From the NCBI GenBank assembly GCA_903927465.1, contig CAIYMY010000194.1, forward strand, positions 23,793 to 87,792: 64,000 nt of DNA, written 5' to 3'. Positions 1 through 8,865 of this stretch are shown here, piece after piece. Origin of the DNA: an uncultured Rhodospirillales bacterium. GTDB taxonomy: Bacteria; Pseudomonadota; Alphaproteobacteria; Acetobacterales; Acetobacteraceae. Below the pieces are notes generated by a model, which had not been told where the DNA came from, did no database searches, and worked only from the letters and a program-made list of their open reading frames with translations. A program made the position numbers and the translations under genes. Numbering within the stretch: position 1 is the first letter of the stretch; each line of letters starts with the position of its first letter.

Positions 1-726
1 ATATTTATCCTGCGCCTGATGGCGGAACAGGTAATCCAGCAGCGCATCGGATTCTGTACGCTCCATGCCTTCGATATACATGGCATAGCCGCAATTGCAG
101 TAGAGAACGGGCCGACCAGTAATGGGGTGGATTCGCATAATCGGCTGTTCAACCGGCGGTTTTTTCGCGCGTTGTTCGGGTGTGAGGGGCCCACGAATAC
201 TGCCTGGGCGCTGGCGCATCATGTCCCAGAATTTGCTGAAATCATGAATGGCAACACGGCCTTCAATCCGTGCCTTTACCTCGGCCGGCAGATCGGCATA
301 GGCGGCGTGCATATTGCGGAATTGCGTGGCACCCAGAACCTTGCCGTCGCGCCGCGGCACGCGCTTGGCGTGCAGCATGTTCGCCAGCGCGATTTCGTTG
401 GAATAGGACATATCTGTATGCCAGCCCTGGCCGGCATCATTCAGGCCGACAGGCTTGCCCGCCTCATCCCTCATATTGGACAGGATCATCACTTCCGGGT
501 GGTCTGGCGCATGGAACATATTGGCGACATTCACTTCCAGATCGCCAAAGCGCTTGCCGAAGGCCGCCACATGCGGCGCTTCCAGATCCTGCTTCGGGAA
601 GCAAAGCACGCCATATTCGCCAAGGGCGCGCAAAAGCGTGCGGAAATCCTCAGGTGAGGCGGTTTGGCTCAGGTCAATGCCCTCGATGCGGGCGCCTAGC
701 CCGGCATTATTGGGGGTGATTTTCAT
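1..726 (-). CDS. TauD/TfdA family Fe(II)/2-oxoglutarate dioxygenase (C-terminus truncated by window edge)
   Basis: Reverse-strand translation from CAT at 724-726: MKITPNNAGLGARIEGIDLSQ...GEYGVLCFPKQ...NDAGQGWHTDMSYSNEIALANMLHAKRVP... Contains the HxD (HTD) motif and TauD-like N-terminus. Open to the left edge, so absent from the ORF track. Confidence 0.88.
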   Translation of the reverse strand, partial: MKITPNNAGLGARIEGIDLSQTASPEDFRTLLRALGEYGVLCFPKQDLEAPHVAAFGKRFGDLEVNVANMFHAPDHPEVMILSNMRDEAGKPVGLNDAGQGWHTDMSYSNEIALANMLHAKRVPRRDGKVLGATQFRNMHAAYADLPAEVKARIEGRVAIHDFSKFWDMMRQRPGSIRGPLTPEQRAKKPPVEQPIMRIHPITGRPVLYCNCGYAMYIEGMERTESDALLDYLFRHQAQDKY

Positions 727-821
727 GCTGGCATCCTCCGGAAGGGCCAAAGGTGATGCGCTGGCCCCGGGGCGTCAACCGGGCGCTTCCCCGGGGCCGT
801 TTGTTGCGTCAGGATGCCGCC

Positions 822-2075
822 ATGGAAACGCAATCACCCAAACCCGCCCCGGTCATTATTGGCGGGGGCATTGTTGGCCTGTGCATCGCCTGGCATTTGG
901 CGCGGCGTGGCTTGAAGCCGCTGGTGCTGGAAGCCGGCAAGGAAGGCGCGGCCTATACGGGCAATGCGGGGGCCATCAGCCATGGGTCCGTGGCGCCGCT
1001 CGCCATGCCGGGCGTGCTGGCGCAGGTGCCGAAAATGCTGATGGACCCAGCCGGCGCACTTCATATCCCCGCGCGCTATTGGCTGCGTGCCATGCCCTGG
1101 CTGCTGCGCTTTGTGGCTTCTGCAAGGCGAGAGAAGGTGGAATCCGCCGCAGTGGCGCTTTCCGCGTTGCTGTTTTCCGCGCCGGATCGGCATCGTGAAA
1201 TCCTGGCTGCGGAAGGGGCAAGTGACCTGATCCGCGAAGAAGGCCAGATGTATCTTTATCGGAATGAGGAACAGCTTGCGAAGGACAATGCCTCCCTGGC
1301 GCTGCGCCAGAAGCACGGGCTGAAGGTGCAAAAGCTGGTCGGTCCGGCCTTGCGGGAATTGGAACCTGAAGTGTCCGAGGATTACCAGATTGGCCTTCTG
1401 CTGCCTGACCATGGTTCCTGCGTGAATCCTGCGCGCTTGGCTGCCGTGGTGGCGAATGGCGTGCGCCGCATGGGGGGTGAGATTCGCGTGGCCGAGGTGA
1501 AGTCGATTCTAACCGAGGGCAAGCGCGTTGTTGGTGTGCGTTGCGCGGGGGAAGATATCACGGCAAATCAGATTGTGCTCGCCGCCGGTGCCTGGTCAGC
1601 GCGTTTGCTGGCACCCCTTGGGCTGAAGGTGCCGTTGGAAACCCAGCGCGGCTATCACGTGATGCTGCCGGATGCGGGGGTGCGGGTTGGGCGCGTGCTC
1701 TCGCCCGCTGATCGCAAGGTTTTTATTAGCCCGATGGAAGAAGGCTTGCGCGTGGCGGGGTCAGTTGAAATCGCGGGGCTTGATGCGCCACCCACGGAAT
1801 CGCGCGCCATGCTGTTGCTGGAAGATTTAAAAAAGGTTTTCCCCAAGGCGCGCACGGAAGGTGGCAAGATCTGGATGGGCCATCGGCCTTGCCTGCCCGA
1901 TAGCGTGCCGGTGATGGGGCCGGTCAGCGCCTGGCAGGGGCTTTATTGCGCTTTTGGTCATGGGCATTTGGGGCTGACGGGTTCAGCGCCGACTGGCGCG
2001 TTGATGGGCGCACTCTTGGCCGGCGAAAAGCCCAATTTTGATTTCTCGCCCTTCGCGGCGGAACGGTTTTCATAA
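822..2075 (+). CDS. FAD-dependent oxidoreductase, D-amino-acid dehydrogenase (DadA)-like
   Basis: N-terminal dinucleotide-binding motif (PVIIGGGIVGLCIAWHLARRGLKPLVLEAG) and C-terminal WMGHRPCLPDSVPVMGPVS...FGHGHLGLTGSAPTG. ATG at 822 chosen over 753. Confidence 0.88.
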   Translation: METQSPKPAPVIIGGGIVGLCIAWHLARRGLKPLVLEAGKEGAAYTGNAGAISHGSVAPLAMPGVLAQVPKMLMDPAGALHIPARYWLRAMPWLLRFVASARREKVESAAVALSALLFSAPDRHREILAAEGASDLIREEGQMYLYRNEEQLAKDNASLALRQKHGLKVQKLVGPALRELEPEVSEDYQIGLLLPDHGSCVNPARLAAVVANGVRRMGGEIRVAEVKSILTEGKRVVGVRCAGEDITANQIVLAAGAWSARLLAPLGLKVPLETQRGYHVMLPDAGVRVGRVLSPADRKVFISPMEEGLRVAGSVEIAGLDAPPTESRAMLLLEDLKKVFPKARTEGGKIWMGHRPCLPDSVPVMGPVSAWQGLYCAFGHGHLGLTGSAPTGALMGALLAGEKPNFDFSPFAAERFS

Positions 2076-2091
2076 AAAAGGGAGGCGGCCC

Positions 2092-2895
2092 ATGGGCCAG
2101 GTTCAGGGAAAAGTCGCATTGATCACCGGGGCGTCGGCAGGCATCGGCGCGGCCTGCGCGGAAGCCTTGGCGGTGGAAGGTGCGCGCGTAGTGCTGACCG
2201 ATGTGGATGATACTGGGGGCGAAGCCTTGGCTGCCAAGCTGCGCGCGGCAGGGCATGAGGCGCTTTATCTGCACCAGGATGTGACGGATGAGGCGCGTTG
2301 GGCGGAAGTGATCGCCACCATCGAAGCCACTTATGGCCGGCTTGATGTGCTGGTCTCCAACGCCGGCATCGCCATCATGAAACCGCTGGTCGATATGACG
2401 CTCGCGGAATGGCGGCGGCAGAATGCGGTGAATATTGATGGCGTGTTTTTGTCCGTGAAATACGCCATTCCGGCCATGCGCCGCGCGGGTGGAGGTTCCA
2501 TCATCATGATGTCATCCATCGCCGGCATTCGCGGTTCCGCCGGGCTTGCCGGTTATTCCGCGAGCAAGGGCGCGGTGCGGCTTTTTTCGAAATCTGTCGC
2601 CTTGGAATGCGCTGGGGCACGGGATGGCATTCGCTGCAATTCCGTCCATCCCGGCGTCATTGAAACCGATATCTGGCAGAAAATGCCGCAAGGCAGCCCG
2701 GGCGGGCGCAATGCGCCGGTGGATGCGCGCCAATTGGCCGCCAATATCGTGCCGCTTGGGGAAGCCGGAACCCCGGCTGATATTGCGGCGGGTGTTGTTT
2801 TCCTGGCCTCTGATGCGTCACGCCATATGACGGGCAGCGAATTGGTGATTGATGGCGGCGTAACGGCAGGGCGCGCCGGCGCCATGCCGCGCTGA
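2092..2895 (+). CDS. SDR family NAD(P)-dependent oxidoreductase
   Basis: TGASAGIGAA, NAG, S..Y..SK motifs; start MGQVQGKVALITG at 2092. Confidence 0.93.
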   Translation: MGQVQGKVALITGASAGIGAACAEALAVEGARVVLTDVDDTGGEALAAKLRAAGHEALYLHQDVTDEARWAEVIATIEATYGRLDVLVSNAGIAIMKPLVDMTLAEWRRQNAVNIDGVFLSVKYAIPAMRRAGGGSIIMMSSIAGIRGSAGLAGYSASKGAVRLFSKSVALECAGARDGIRCNSVHPGVIETDIWQKMPQGSPGGRNAPVDARQLAANIVPLGEAGTPADIAAGVVFLASDASRHMTGSELVIDGGVTAGRAGAMPR

Positions 2896-2904
2896 GGAAG
2901 CGCC

Positions 2905-3684
2905 ATGACACAGAAAACTGCCTTGGTGACAGGGGCTGCGCGCGGCATTGGTTTGGCTGTCGCCCGCCGTTTTCTGGCCGAGGGTTGGAATGTCGCGCTG
3001 CTGGATATCAATGCGGATCAATTGCGGGATACCATGGTGGCGCTGGCGGAGCCCTCGAAAACACTCGAAATCATCTGTGATGTTTCAGACCCACCCGCCA
3101 TCACCGCCGCTGTGCGCAAGGCCGCCGCCCATTTCGGGCGGCTGGATGCTCTGGTGAATAATGCCGGCATCGCCATTTTCAAACCCATCCTGGAAACCAC
3201 GCCGGAGGATTGGGCGCGCGTGCTGGCGGTGAACCTGACCGGCCCCTTCCTAGCGGCACAAGCAGCGGCACCCATCATGGCGGAGAATGGCGGTGGGGCG
3301 ATGGTGAATATCACCTCCATCTCCGGCCTGCGCGCTTCAACGCTGCGCGTTGCCTATGGCACCAGCAAGGCCGGGCTTGCGCATTTGACCAAGCAGCAGG
3401 CTGTGGAATTCGCGAGCCTTGGCATACGCGTGAATGCGGTGGCACCTGGCCCGGTGGATACGGCGATGGCCAAGGCCGTACACACGCCGGAAATCCGAGC
3501 GGATTATCATGATCATCTTCCACTTAATCGCTATGGTCTGGAAGTGGAATTGGCCGAGGCGGTGTTCTTCCTGTGCAGTGACCGCGCAAGCTACCTGACC
3601 GGGCAGGTGATTGCCGTGGATGGTGGCTTTGATGCCACCGGCATTGGCCTGCCGACGCTGCGCGCGGAACGGCGAAACCTTTAA
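2905..3684 (+). CDS. SDR family NAD(P)-dependent oxidoreductase
   Basis: TGAARGIGLAVA, NNAGIA, YGTSKAG, PG motifs. Confidence 0.93.
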   Translation: MTQKTALVTGAARGIGLAVARRFLAEGWNVALLDINADQLRDTMVALAEPSKTLEIICDVSDPPAITAAVRKAAAHFGRLDALVNNAGIAIFKPILETTPEDWARVLAVNLTGPFLAAQAAAPIMAENGGGAMVNITSISGLRASTLRVAYGTSKAGLAHLTKQQAVEFASLGIRVNAVAPGPVDTAMAKAVHTPEIRADYHDHLPLNRYGLEVELAEAVFFLCSDRASYLTGQVIAVDGGFDATGIGLPTLRAERRNL

Positions 3685-4820
3685 ATCGCTAGCCGCAAAA
3701 TCTCCTCCAAATCTGCTGCCCCGCGCACGGGGCGCGGATTGGTCGCAATCGGCGCATCGCCTGTCCAGCGCGCGGCAAGGGCAGGGATTTCGGCCTCAGT
3801 GATCCCTTGCTGATGCAATCGCGTCGGTAGGCCGAGCCCTGCGACAAAATCCTCGATGGCCGGGCCCGCTTCCGCACCACCAAATATCGCCGCGATATCC
3901 GCCTGCCGTGCCGCATTCACCGGCGCATTCCAGCGCATCACCGCATGCAGCATTAGGCAGGAAGTAATGCCATGCGGCACCCGGCGCGCCGCGCCCAGAA
4001 TATAGCCAAGCCCATGGCTGGCACCCACGGTCACACCGGCCCAACCGCCCTGAACGGATAGCCAAGCCGCTTGCTGGCAAAGTGCCCGCGTCCGCAAATC
4101 CCCGGCCGCTTGCGCCACGCGCGGCAGGCCTTCGGCCAGCATCAGCATGGCCTGGCGCGATACAGCATCAGAAAAGGGCGCGGGTTCCAGGGCGCACCAG
4201 CGCTCCGCCGCGTGATCCAAGGCGCGAATGCCCGATGATAGAAAAAGCACAGACGGCGTTTCCAATGTCGCTGCCGGGTCCAGCAGCACGGCACGCGGCA
4301 CCATCCAGGGATCAAGCGCGCGATATTTCCGCCCCTCGGCCAAATCCGTATAACCGGCATGGGGTGCGAATTCGGCCGCTGAAAGCGTGGTGGGCACGGC
4401 AATCAAGCGGGGTGAGGGTGCGGCGCCATCCCAGGCACCGGGCGATGCTCCGCGGGAGGATGCCGCGTCAATCAGCGCTGCGCGATCCGTGATGCCGCGC
4501 CAAACGGCAAGGCAAGCGACTTTCGCGCCATCAATTACCGAACCGCCGCCCAATGCCACCACCAACTCCGCGCGGCTTTCGCGCAGCAGCACGGCCAAAG
4601 CCAGTACATCTTCCACCGGGCTATGGGCCCGCATGGCGGCGGTTTCCGCGACCAGTCTTGCGCCCAAGGCATGGCGCACTGCCGCTGCGATGCGGCTACC
4701 CGCGAGTGATCTTGTGGTGACCAGCGCAATGCGTTGCGTGCCACCAACTTCGCCCGGCAGCGCTTCTGCCACGGAGACATCATGATAAACCCGCGCCTGG
4801 GCCGGCCATTGATGCAGCAT
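3681..4820 (-). CDS. Iron-containing alcohol dehydrogenase / maleylacetate reductase-like
   Basis: MLHQWPAQARVYHDVSVAEALPGEV...VVALGGGSVIDGAKV...PTTLSAAEFAPHAGYTD...SHGLGYILGAARRVPHGITSCLMLHAVMRWN. Start at 4820 preferred over the longer ORF. Confidence 0.87.
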   Translation of the reverse strand: MLHQWPAQARVYHDVSVAEALPGEVGGTQRIALVTTRSLAGSRIAAAVRHALGARLVAETAAMRAHSPVEDVLALAVLLRESRAELVVALGGGSVIDGAKVACLAVWRGITDRAALIDAASSRGASPGAWDGAAPSPRLIAVPTTLSAAEFAPHAGYTDLAEGRKYRALDPWMVPRAVLLDPAATLETPSVLFLSSGIRALDHAAERWCALEPAPFSDAVSRQAMLMLAEGLPRVAQAAGDLRTRALCQQAAWLSVQGGWAGVTVGASHGLGYILGAARRVPHGITSCLMLHAVMRWNAPVNAARQADIAAIFGGAEAGPAIEDFVAGLGLPTRLHQQGITEAEIPALAARWTGDAPIATNPRPVRGAADLEEILRLAI

Positions 4821-4824
4821 GGCG

Positions 4825-5613
4825 CTAAGCCTTTCCGCCAGCGAAAAAGCGCGAAAAATCCGGCTTGCGCTTTTCCTGAAACGCAGCGACGGCTTCCGCC
4901 GCTTCCGGCCCACGCAGCAGCGCGCCGAAGGCCGCGAATTCCACCTGCATATGCTCCGCAATCCGCGCCGCATCGGCGCGGCGCAGCAACGCCTTGGTCT
5001 TCGCCATGGCGGCGGGGGGCTTGGCGGCCAAGGCGCGCGCCTTGGCTTCCGCATGCGCCAGCAATTCTGCCACCGGCACCACGGCATTGATGATGCCCGC
5101 ACGCAACGCTACTTCCGGAGCAAAGGCATCGCCCAGCATCAGCAATTCATTGGCCAGCAATTGCCCGCCGCGCATTGGCACCACCAGGGACGACCCACCT
5201 TCCGGACACAACCCCAGATCCACAAAGGGCATGCGGAAGATGGCGTTGTCCCCGGCATAGACGAGGTCACAATGCAGCAGCAGCGTCGTACCAATGCCAA
5301 TCGCGTAGCCTGCCACCGCCGCCACCACGGGCTTAGGACATTCACCGAGGGCCGCCAGCATGTCCCGCGCGGGGGAAGGGACCTCCGCCTGCTGTTCCCC
5401 GCGCGCCCTGAAATCCGCGACATCATTGCCGGAGGTAAAACAGGCATCGCCGCCCGTGATCATCACGGCGCGGATGGCAGGTTCGGTCGCGGCCTCACGC
5501 AATGCCGTCGCCATGGCGCCATACATCGCCCGCGTCAGCGCGTTTTTCTTCTCGGGCCGGTTGAGCCGAATGGAGCGCAGTCCGGCATCATCGGTGATCT
5601 CGATTTCGGACAT
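4825..5613 (-). CDS. Enoyl-CoA hydratase/isomerase family protein
   Basis: MSEIEITDDAGLRSIRLNRPEKKNALTRAMY...FTSGNDVADF...KPVVAAVAGYAIGIGTTLLLHCDLVYA. Confidence 0.93.
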   Translation of the reverse strand: MSEIEITDDAGLRSIRLNRPEKKNALTRAMYGAMATALREAATEPAIRAVMITGGDACFTSGNDVADFRARGEQQAEVPSPARDMLAALGECPKPVVAAVAGYAIGIGTTLLLHCDLVYAGDNAIFRMPFVDLGLCPEGGSSLVVPMRGGQLLANELLMLGDAFAPEVALRAGIINAVVPVAELLAHAEAKARALAAKPPAAMAKTKALLRRADAARIAEHMQVEFAAFGALLRGPEAAEAVAAFQEKRKPDFSRFFAGGKA

Positions 5614-5690
5614 TTGGCGTTCCTCGAACAAAAATGGGCGGGATGGTCGCATCAAACCAGCGCGCAATCATGCCCGCTTCAGGAAGTGCG

Positions 5691-6461
5691 TCAAATCGCC
5701 GTATAGCCGCCATCCACCGCCCAGGAGACACCCGTCACAAAGCTTGCTTTTGGGCTACAAAGCCATACCACCGCTTCGGCGATCTCCCCTGCCTTGCCCA
5801 TGCGCGCCATTGGCACGCGCGCCATAATGCGCCCACCGCGCCGGCGGATCGTCTCCTCGGTCATTGGTGTCTCGATATAGCCCGGACAAACCGCATTGAC
5901 GCGGATGTTATCTTCGGCATGGTCCGCTGCCGCAACTTTGGTCAAGCCCACCACACCATGCTTTGCCGCGACATAGGCTGAGGAGGTAGCCGATCCGATC
6001 AACCCAAGAATCGAGGCGGTATTGATGATGACGCCGCCCGAACCTTGCGCGCGCATCTGTGCCACTTCATGCCTCAGGCATAGCCACACGCCGGTCAGAT
6101 TCACATCAATCAAGCGGCGCCAGGCTTCGGGCGCGACATCCGCAATTTTCTGCCCCCCGGCATTCACCTGATAAGGGGCGATGCCAGCATTGTTGAAGGC
6201 GCAGTCAAGGCCGCCAAAGGCATCCACCGTCGCGGCTATCATGGCCTTTACCGCGTCATCATCCGTGACATCACAAGCGATGGCCAGGGCCTGGCCGCCT
6301 ATCGCCTCGATCTCGGTGACTGTGCGTTGCGCCGCATCCTGCATGATATCGGCCACCGCCACCCGCGCTCCCTCACGCGCAAAAGCGAGCGCCGTGGCCC
6401 GCCCTATGCCAGAGGCTCCGCCTGTCACTAGCGCGCTTTTGCCCTCCAGATTGCGTGTCAT
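5691..6461 (-). CDS. SDR family NAD(P)-dependent oxidoreductase
   Basis: TGGASGIGRATA, NNAGIAP, S...YVAAKHG, GYTAI C-terminus. Confidence 0.93.
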   Translation of the reverse strand: MTRNLEGKSALVTGGASGIGRATALAFAREGARVAVADIMQDAAQRTVTEIEAIGGQALAIACDVTDDDAVKAMIAATVDAFGGLDCAFNNAGIAPYQVNAGGQKIADVAPEAWRRLIDVNLTGVWLCLRHEVAQMRAQGSGGVIINTASILGLIGSATSSAYVAAKHGVVGLTKVAAADHAEDNIRVNAVCPGYIETPMTEETIRRRGGRIMARVPMARMGKAGEIAEAVVWLCSPKASFVTGVSWAVDGGYTAI

Positions 6462-6671
6462 GATTCAGCCTTTCCTGTCTTGCGCCGGCGCTGATGCGTG
6501 TTGCAGCGCTGAAAAGCGCGGCAGGGCATCTTGGCAGGTCAGCGGTTCGAAGCTGGTGGGGGAATATTGTGTCATGGCGTGCCTCCGATCCGGATGCTCA
6601 CCCGCCGCGCGGGTATCGGCAAGCCCGCCATCCCATGGCATAAAGGCCGCGAAAACAAAGAGGGAGAGCCC

Positions 6672-7421
6672 ATGTCACGCAAAGTCATGATGATCACCGG
6701 CGCGGGGCGCGGCATTGGCGCGGCCACCGCGCGCATGGCAGCCGCCCGCGGCTATGACCTATGTCTTACCTATCAGAATGATAGCGCCAGCGCCGAAGCC
6801 GTGCAGCGCGATTGCGAAGCTGCCGGCGCCAAGGTGCTGCTGCTGCAAGGTTCGGTCGAAGATGAGGCGCATGCGATCGGCGCCTTTGAAGCCGTCATGA
6901 AGCATTTTGGGCGCATTGATGTACTGGTGAATAATGCCGGCGGCACAGGCCCGCGCGGGCGGCTTGAGACCATCACCCATGCCGGCTGGGCCAATACCAT
7001 GGGCGCCAATGTCACCGGCCTTGCCATGTTCTGCCGGGAAGCGGTGAAGCGCATGTCCACCAAGCAGGGCGGCAAGGGGGGTGCGATTGTGAATGTTTCC
7101 TCCCGCGCGTCAGAACTCGGCAGTGCGGGCGAATATGTGCATTACGCGGCGAGCAAGGCAGCGGTGGATACGCTCACCATCGGCCTGGCGCGCGAAGTGG
7201 CGCAGGAAGGGATGCGGGTAAATGCGGTCAATCCCGGCCTGATTGAAACCGAAATCCATGCCCGTGGCGGCGCGCCGGATCGGCTCGCGCGGCTTGGGCC
7301 GCTCGTGCCAATGGGCCGGCCGGGCAAGCCCGAGGAAGTGGCGGAATGCATTCTGTTCCTGGCGTCCGACGCCGCTTCCTATGTGACCGCTTCTTGCATG
7401 CAGGTGGGGGGCGGGCGCTGA
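6672..7421 (+). CDS. SDR family NAD(P)-dependent oxidoreductase
   Basis: MSRKVMMITGAGRGIGAATARMAA...NNAGG...YAASKAAVDTLTIGLA; start at 6672 after a gagagcc leader. Confidence 0.92.
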   Translation: MSRKVMMITGAGRGIGAATARMAAARGYDLCLTYQNDSASAEAVQRDCEAAGAKVLLLQGSVEDEAHAIGAFEAVMKHFGRIDVLVNNAGGTGPRGRLETITHAGWANTMGANVTGLAMFCREAVKRMSTKQGGKGGAIVNVSSRASELGSAGEYVHYAASKAAVDTLTIGLAREVAQEGMRVNAVNPGLIETEIHARGGAPDRLARLGPLVPMGRPGKPEEVAECILFLASDAASYVTASCMQVGGGR

Positions 7422-7465
7422 TCCCGCACCTTTCCTTAACCGGAAAGGGATAAAAAGGTGTTGTC

Positions 7466-8569
7466 ATGACAGCACGACGCTTCGACGCAATGGTGATTGG
7501 TGGCGGGCTGGTGGGGTCCGCCATTGCCTGGGGCCTCAGGCGCGAAGGGCTGTCTGTTGCGCTGTTGGATGAGGGTGACGCTGCCTATCGCGCCAGCCGT
7601 GGCAATTTCGGCCTGGTTTGGGTGCAATCCAAGGGGCTTGGCGCACCCTGGTATCAGCGCTGGACACGCCAATCAGCCGAAAGCTGGGCTGAATTGGCGA
7701 ATGATCTGGCCAAGCAAACCGGCCAATCCCTTGGCCTTTCTCAGCCGGGCGGGCTGCATTTATGCCTTTCCGATCGTGAAATGAATGAACGTGCTGAGCG
7801 CTTGGAACAGATGAAGCGCGAAGCGGGCAATTACGGCTTTGAGTATCGCATGCTGGATGCGCGGGAAGCGCGCGAAATGCTCCCAGGCCTTGGCCCCGCC
7901 GTGGTGGGCGCGTCCTTCACGCCCTATGATGGCCATGTCAGCCCTTTGGCACTACTGCGCAGCCTGCATCACAGCTTCACTGCACTTGGCGGGGTTTATC
8001 TGCCCAATGTGAAAATCACCGGTATCGCGACGGCGCCACGGAATTTCCTGTTGGACACCAACCTCGGCACCATCCAGGCGGAACGAGCGGTGCTGGCCGC
8101 TGGCCTCGGCAATGCAACGCTTGCGTCCCATTTCGGCTTGAAGGCGCCGGTGCGCCCGCAGCGCGGTCAGGTGCTGGTCACGGAACGCACGCGCGCAGCA
8201 CTTCCCATGCCCACCACCACCATCCGCCAAACCGGTGAGGGCAGCATCATGCTGGGCGATAGTGTGGAGGAAGTGGGCTTCGATACACGCCAGACCCAAC
8301 CGGTGATGGCGGAGATTGCCCATCGTGCGGCGCTTTGTTTTCCCTGGATCGGCAAGCTGAATGTGGTGCGCGCCTGGTCAGCGCTGCGCGTCATGTCGCC
8401 CGATGGGCTGCCGATTTATGATCAGTCCGAAACGCTTCCCGGCGCCTATACGGCCAATTGCCATTCCGGCGTCACGCTGGCCGCGGCGCATGGCAAATTG
8501 CTGGCCCCCATGATTGCGCGCGGCGCGCTTGATCCTTTCCTGACCCCGTTTTCGGCTGAGCGTTTCTGA
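7466..8569 (+). CDS. FAD-dependent oxidoreductase (opine oxidase/HcnC-like catalytic subunit)
   Basis: DAMVIGGGLVGSAIAWGLRREGLSVALLDEGD...RVMSPDGLPIYDQSETLPGAYTANCHSGVTLAAAHG. Confidence 0.88.
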   Translation: MTARRFDAMVIGGGLVGSAIAWGLRREGLSVALLDEGDAAYRASRGNFGLVWVQSKGLGAPWYQRWTRQSAESWAELANDLAKQTGQSLGLSQPGGLHLCLSDREMNERAERLEQMKREAGNYGFEYRMLDAREAREMLPGLGPAVVGASFTPYDGHVSPLALLRSLHHSFTALGGVYLPNVKITGIATAPRNFLLDTNLGTIQAERAVLAAGLGNATLASHFGLKAPVRPQRGQVLVTERTRAALPMPTTTIRQTGEGSIMLGDSVEEVGFDTRQTQPVMAEIAHRAALCFPWIGKLNVVRAWSALRVMSPDGLPIYDQSETLPGAYTANCHSGVTLAAAHGKLLAPMIARGALDPFLTPFSAERF

Positions 8570-8865
8570 TGTTTCGCACGCGCCCCGATCATCGGCCTGA
8601 AACCGTGCAGGTTTTTGTCGAAGGCCGCGCTTTGATGGTGCCGGAAGGCAGCAGTGCCGCCGCCGCCATTCTGATCTCGGGTCTTTCTTCAATCCGTGAA
8701 ACGGCTGTTTCCGGCAGTCCGCGCCTGCCTTGGTGCATGATGGGTGTTTGCTTTGATTGCCTGGCTGAAATTGATGGCGTGGCCAATCGGCAAGCCTGCA
8801 TGGTGCAGGTCGCAGTCGGCATGCGCATCGCGCGCCAGCACGGCGCGCGAGAGGTGCCGCGATGA
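8569..8865 (+). CDS. (2Fe-2S)-binding protein (HcnA-like small subunit)
   Basis: 98 aa with LPWCMMGVCFDCLAEIDG...QACMVQV Cys motif; overlaps both flanking oxidoreductase ORFs. Confidence 0.88.
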   Translation: MFRTRPDHRPETVQVFVEGRALMVPEGSSAAAAILISGLSSIRETAVSGSPRLPWCMMGVCFDCLAEIDGVANRQACMVQVAVGMRIARQHGAREVPR

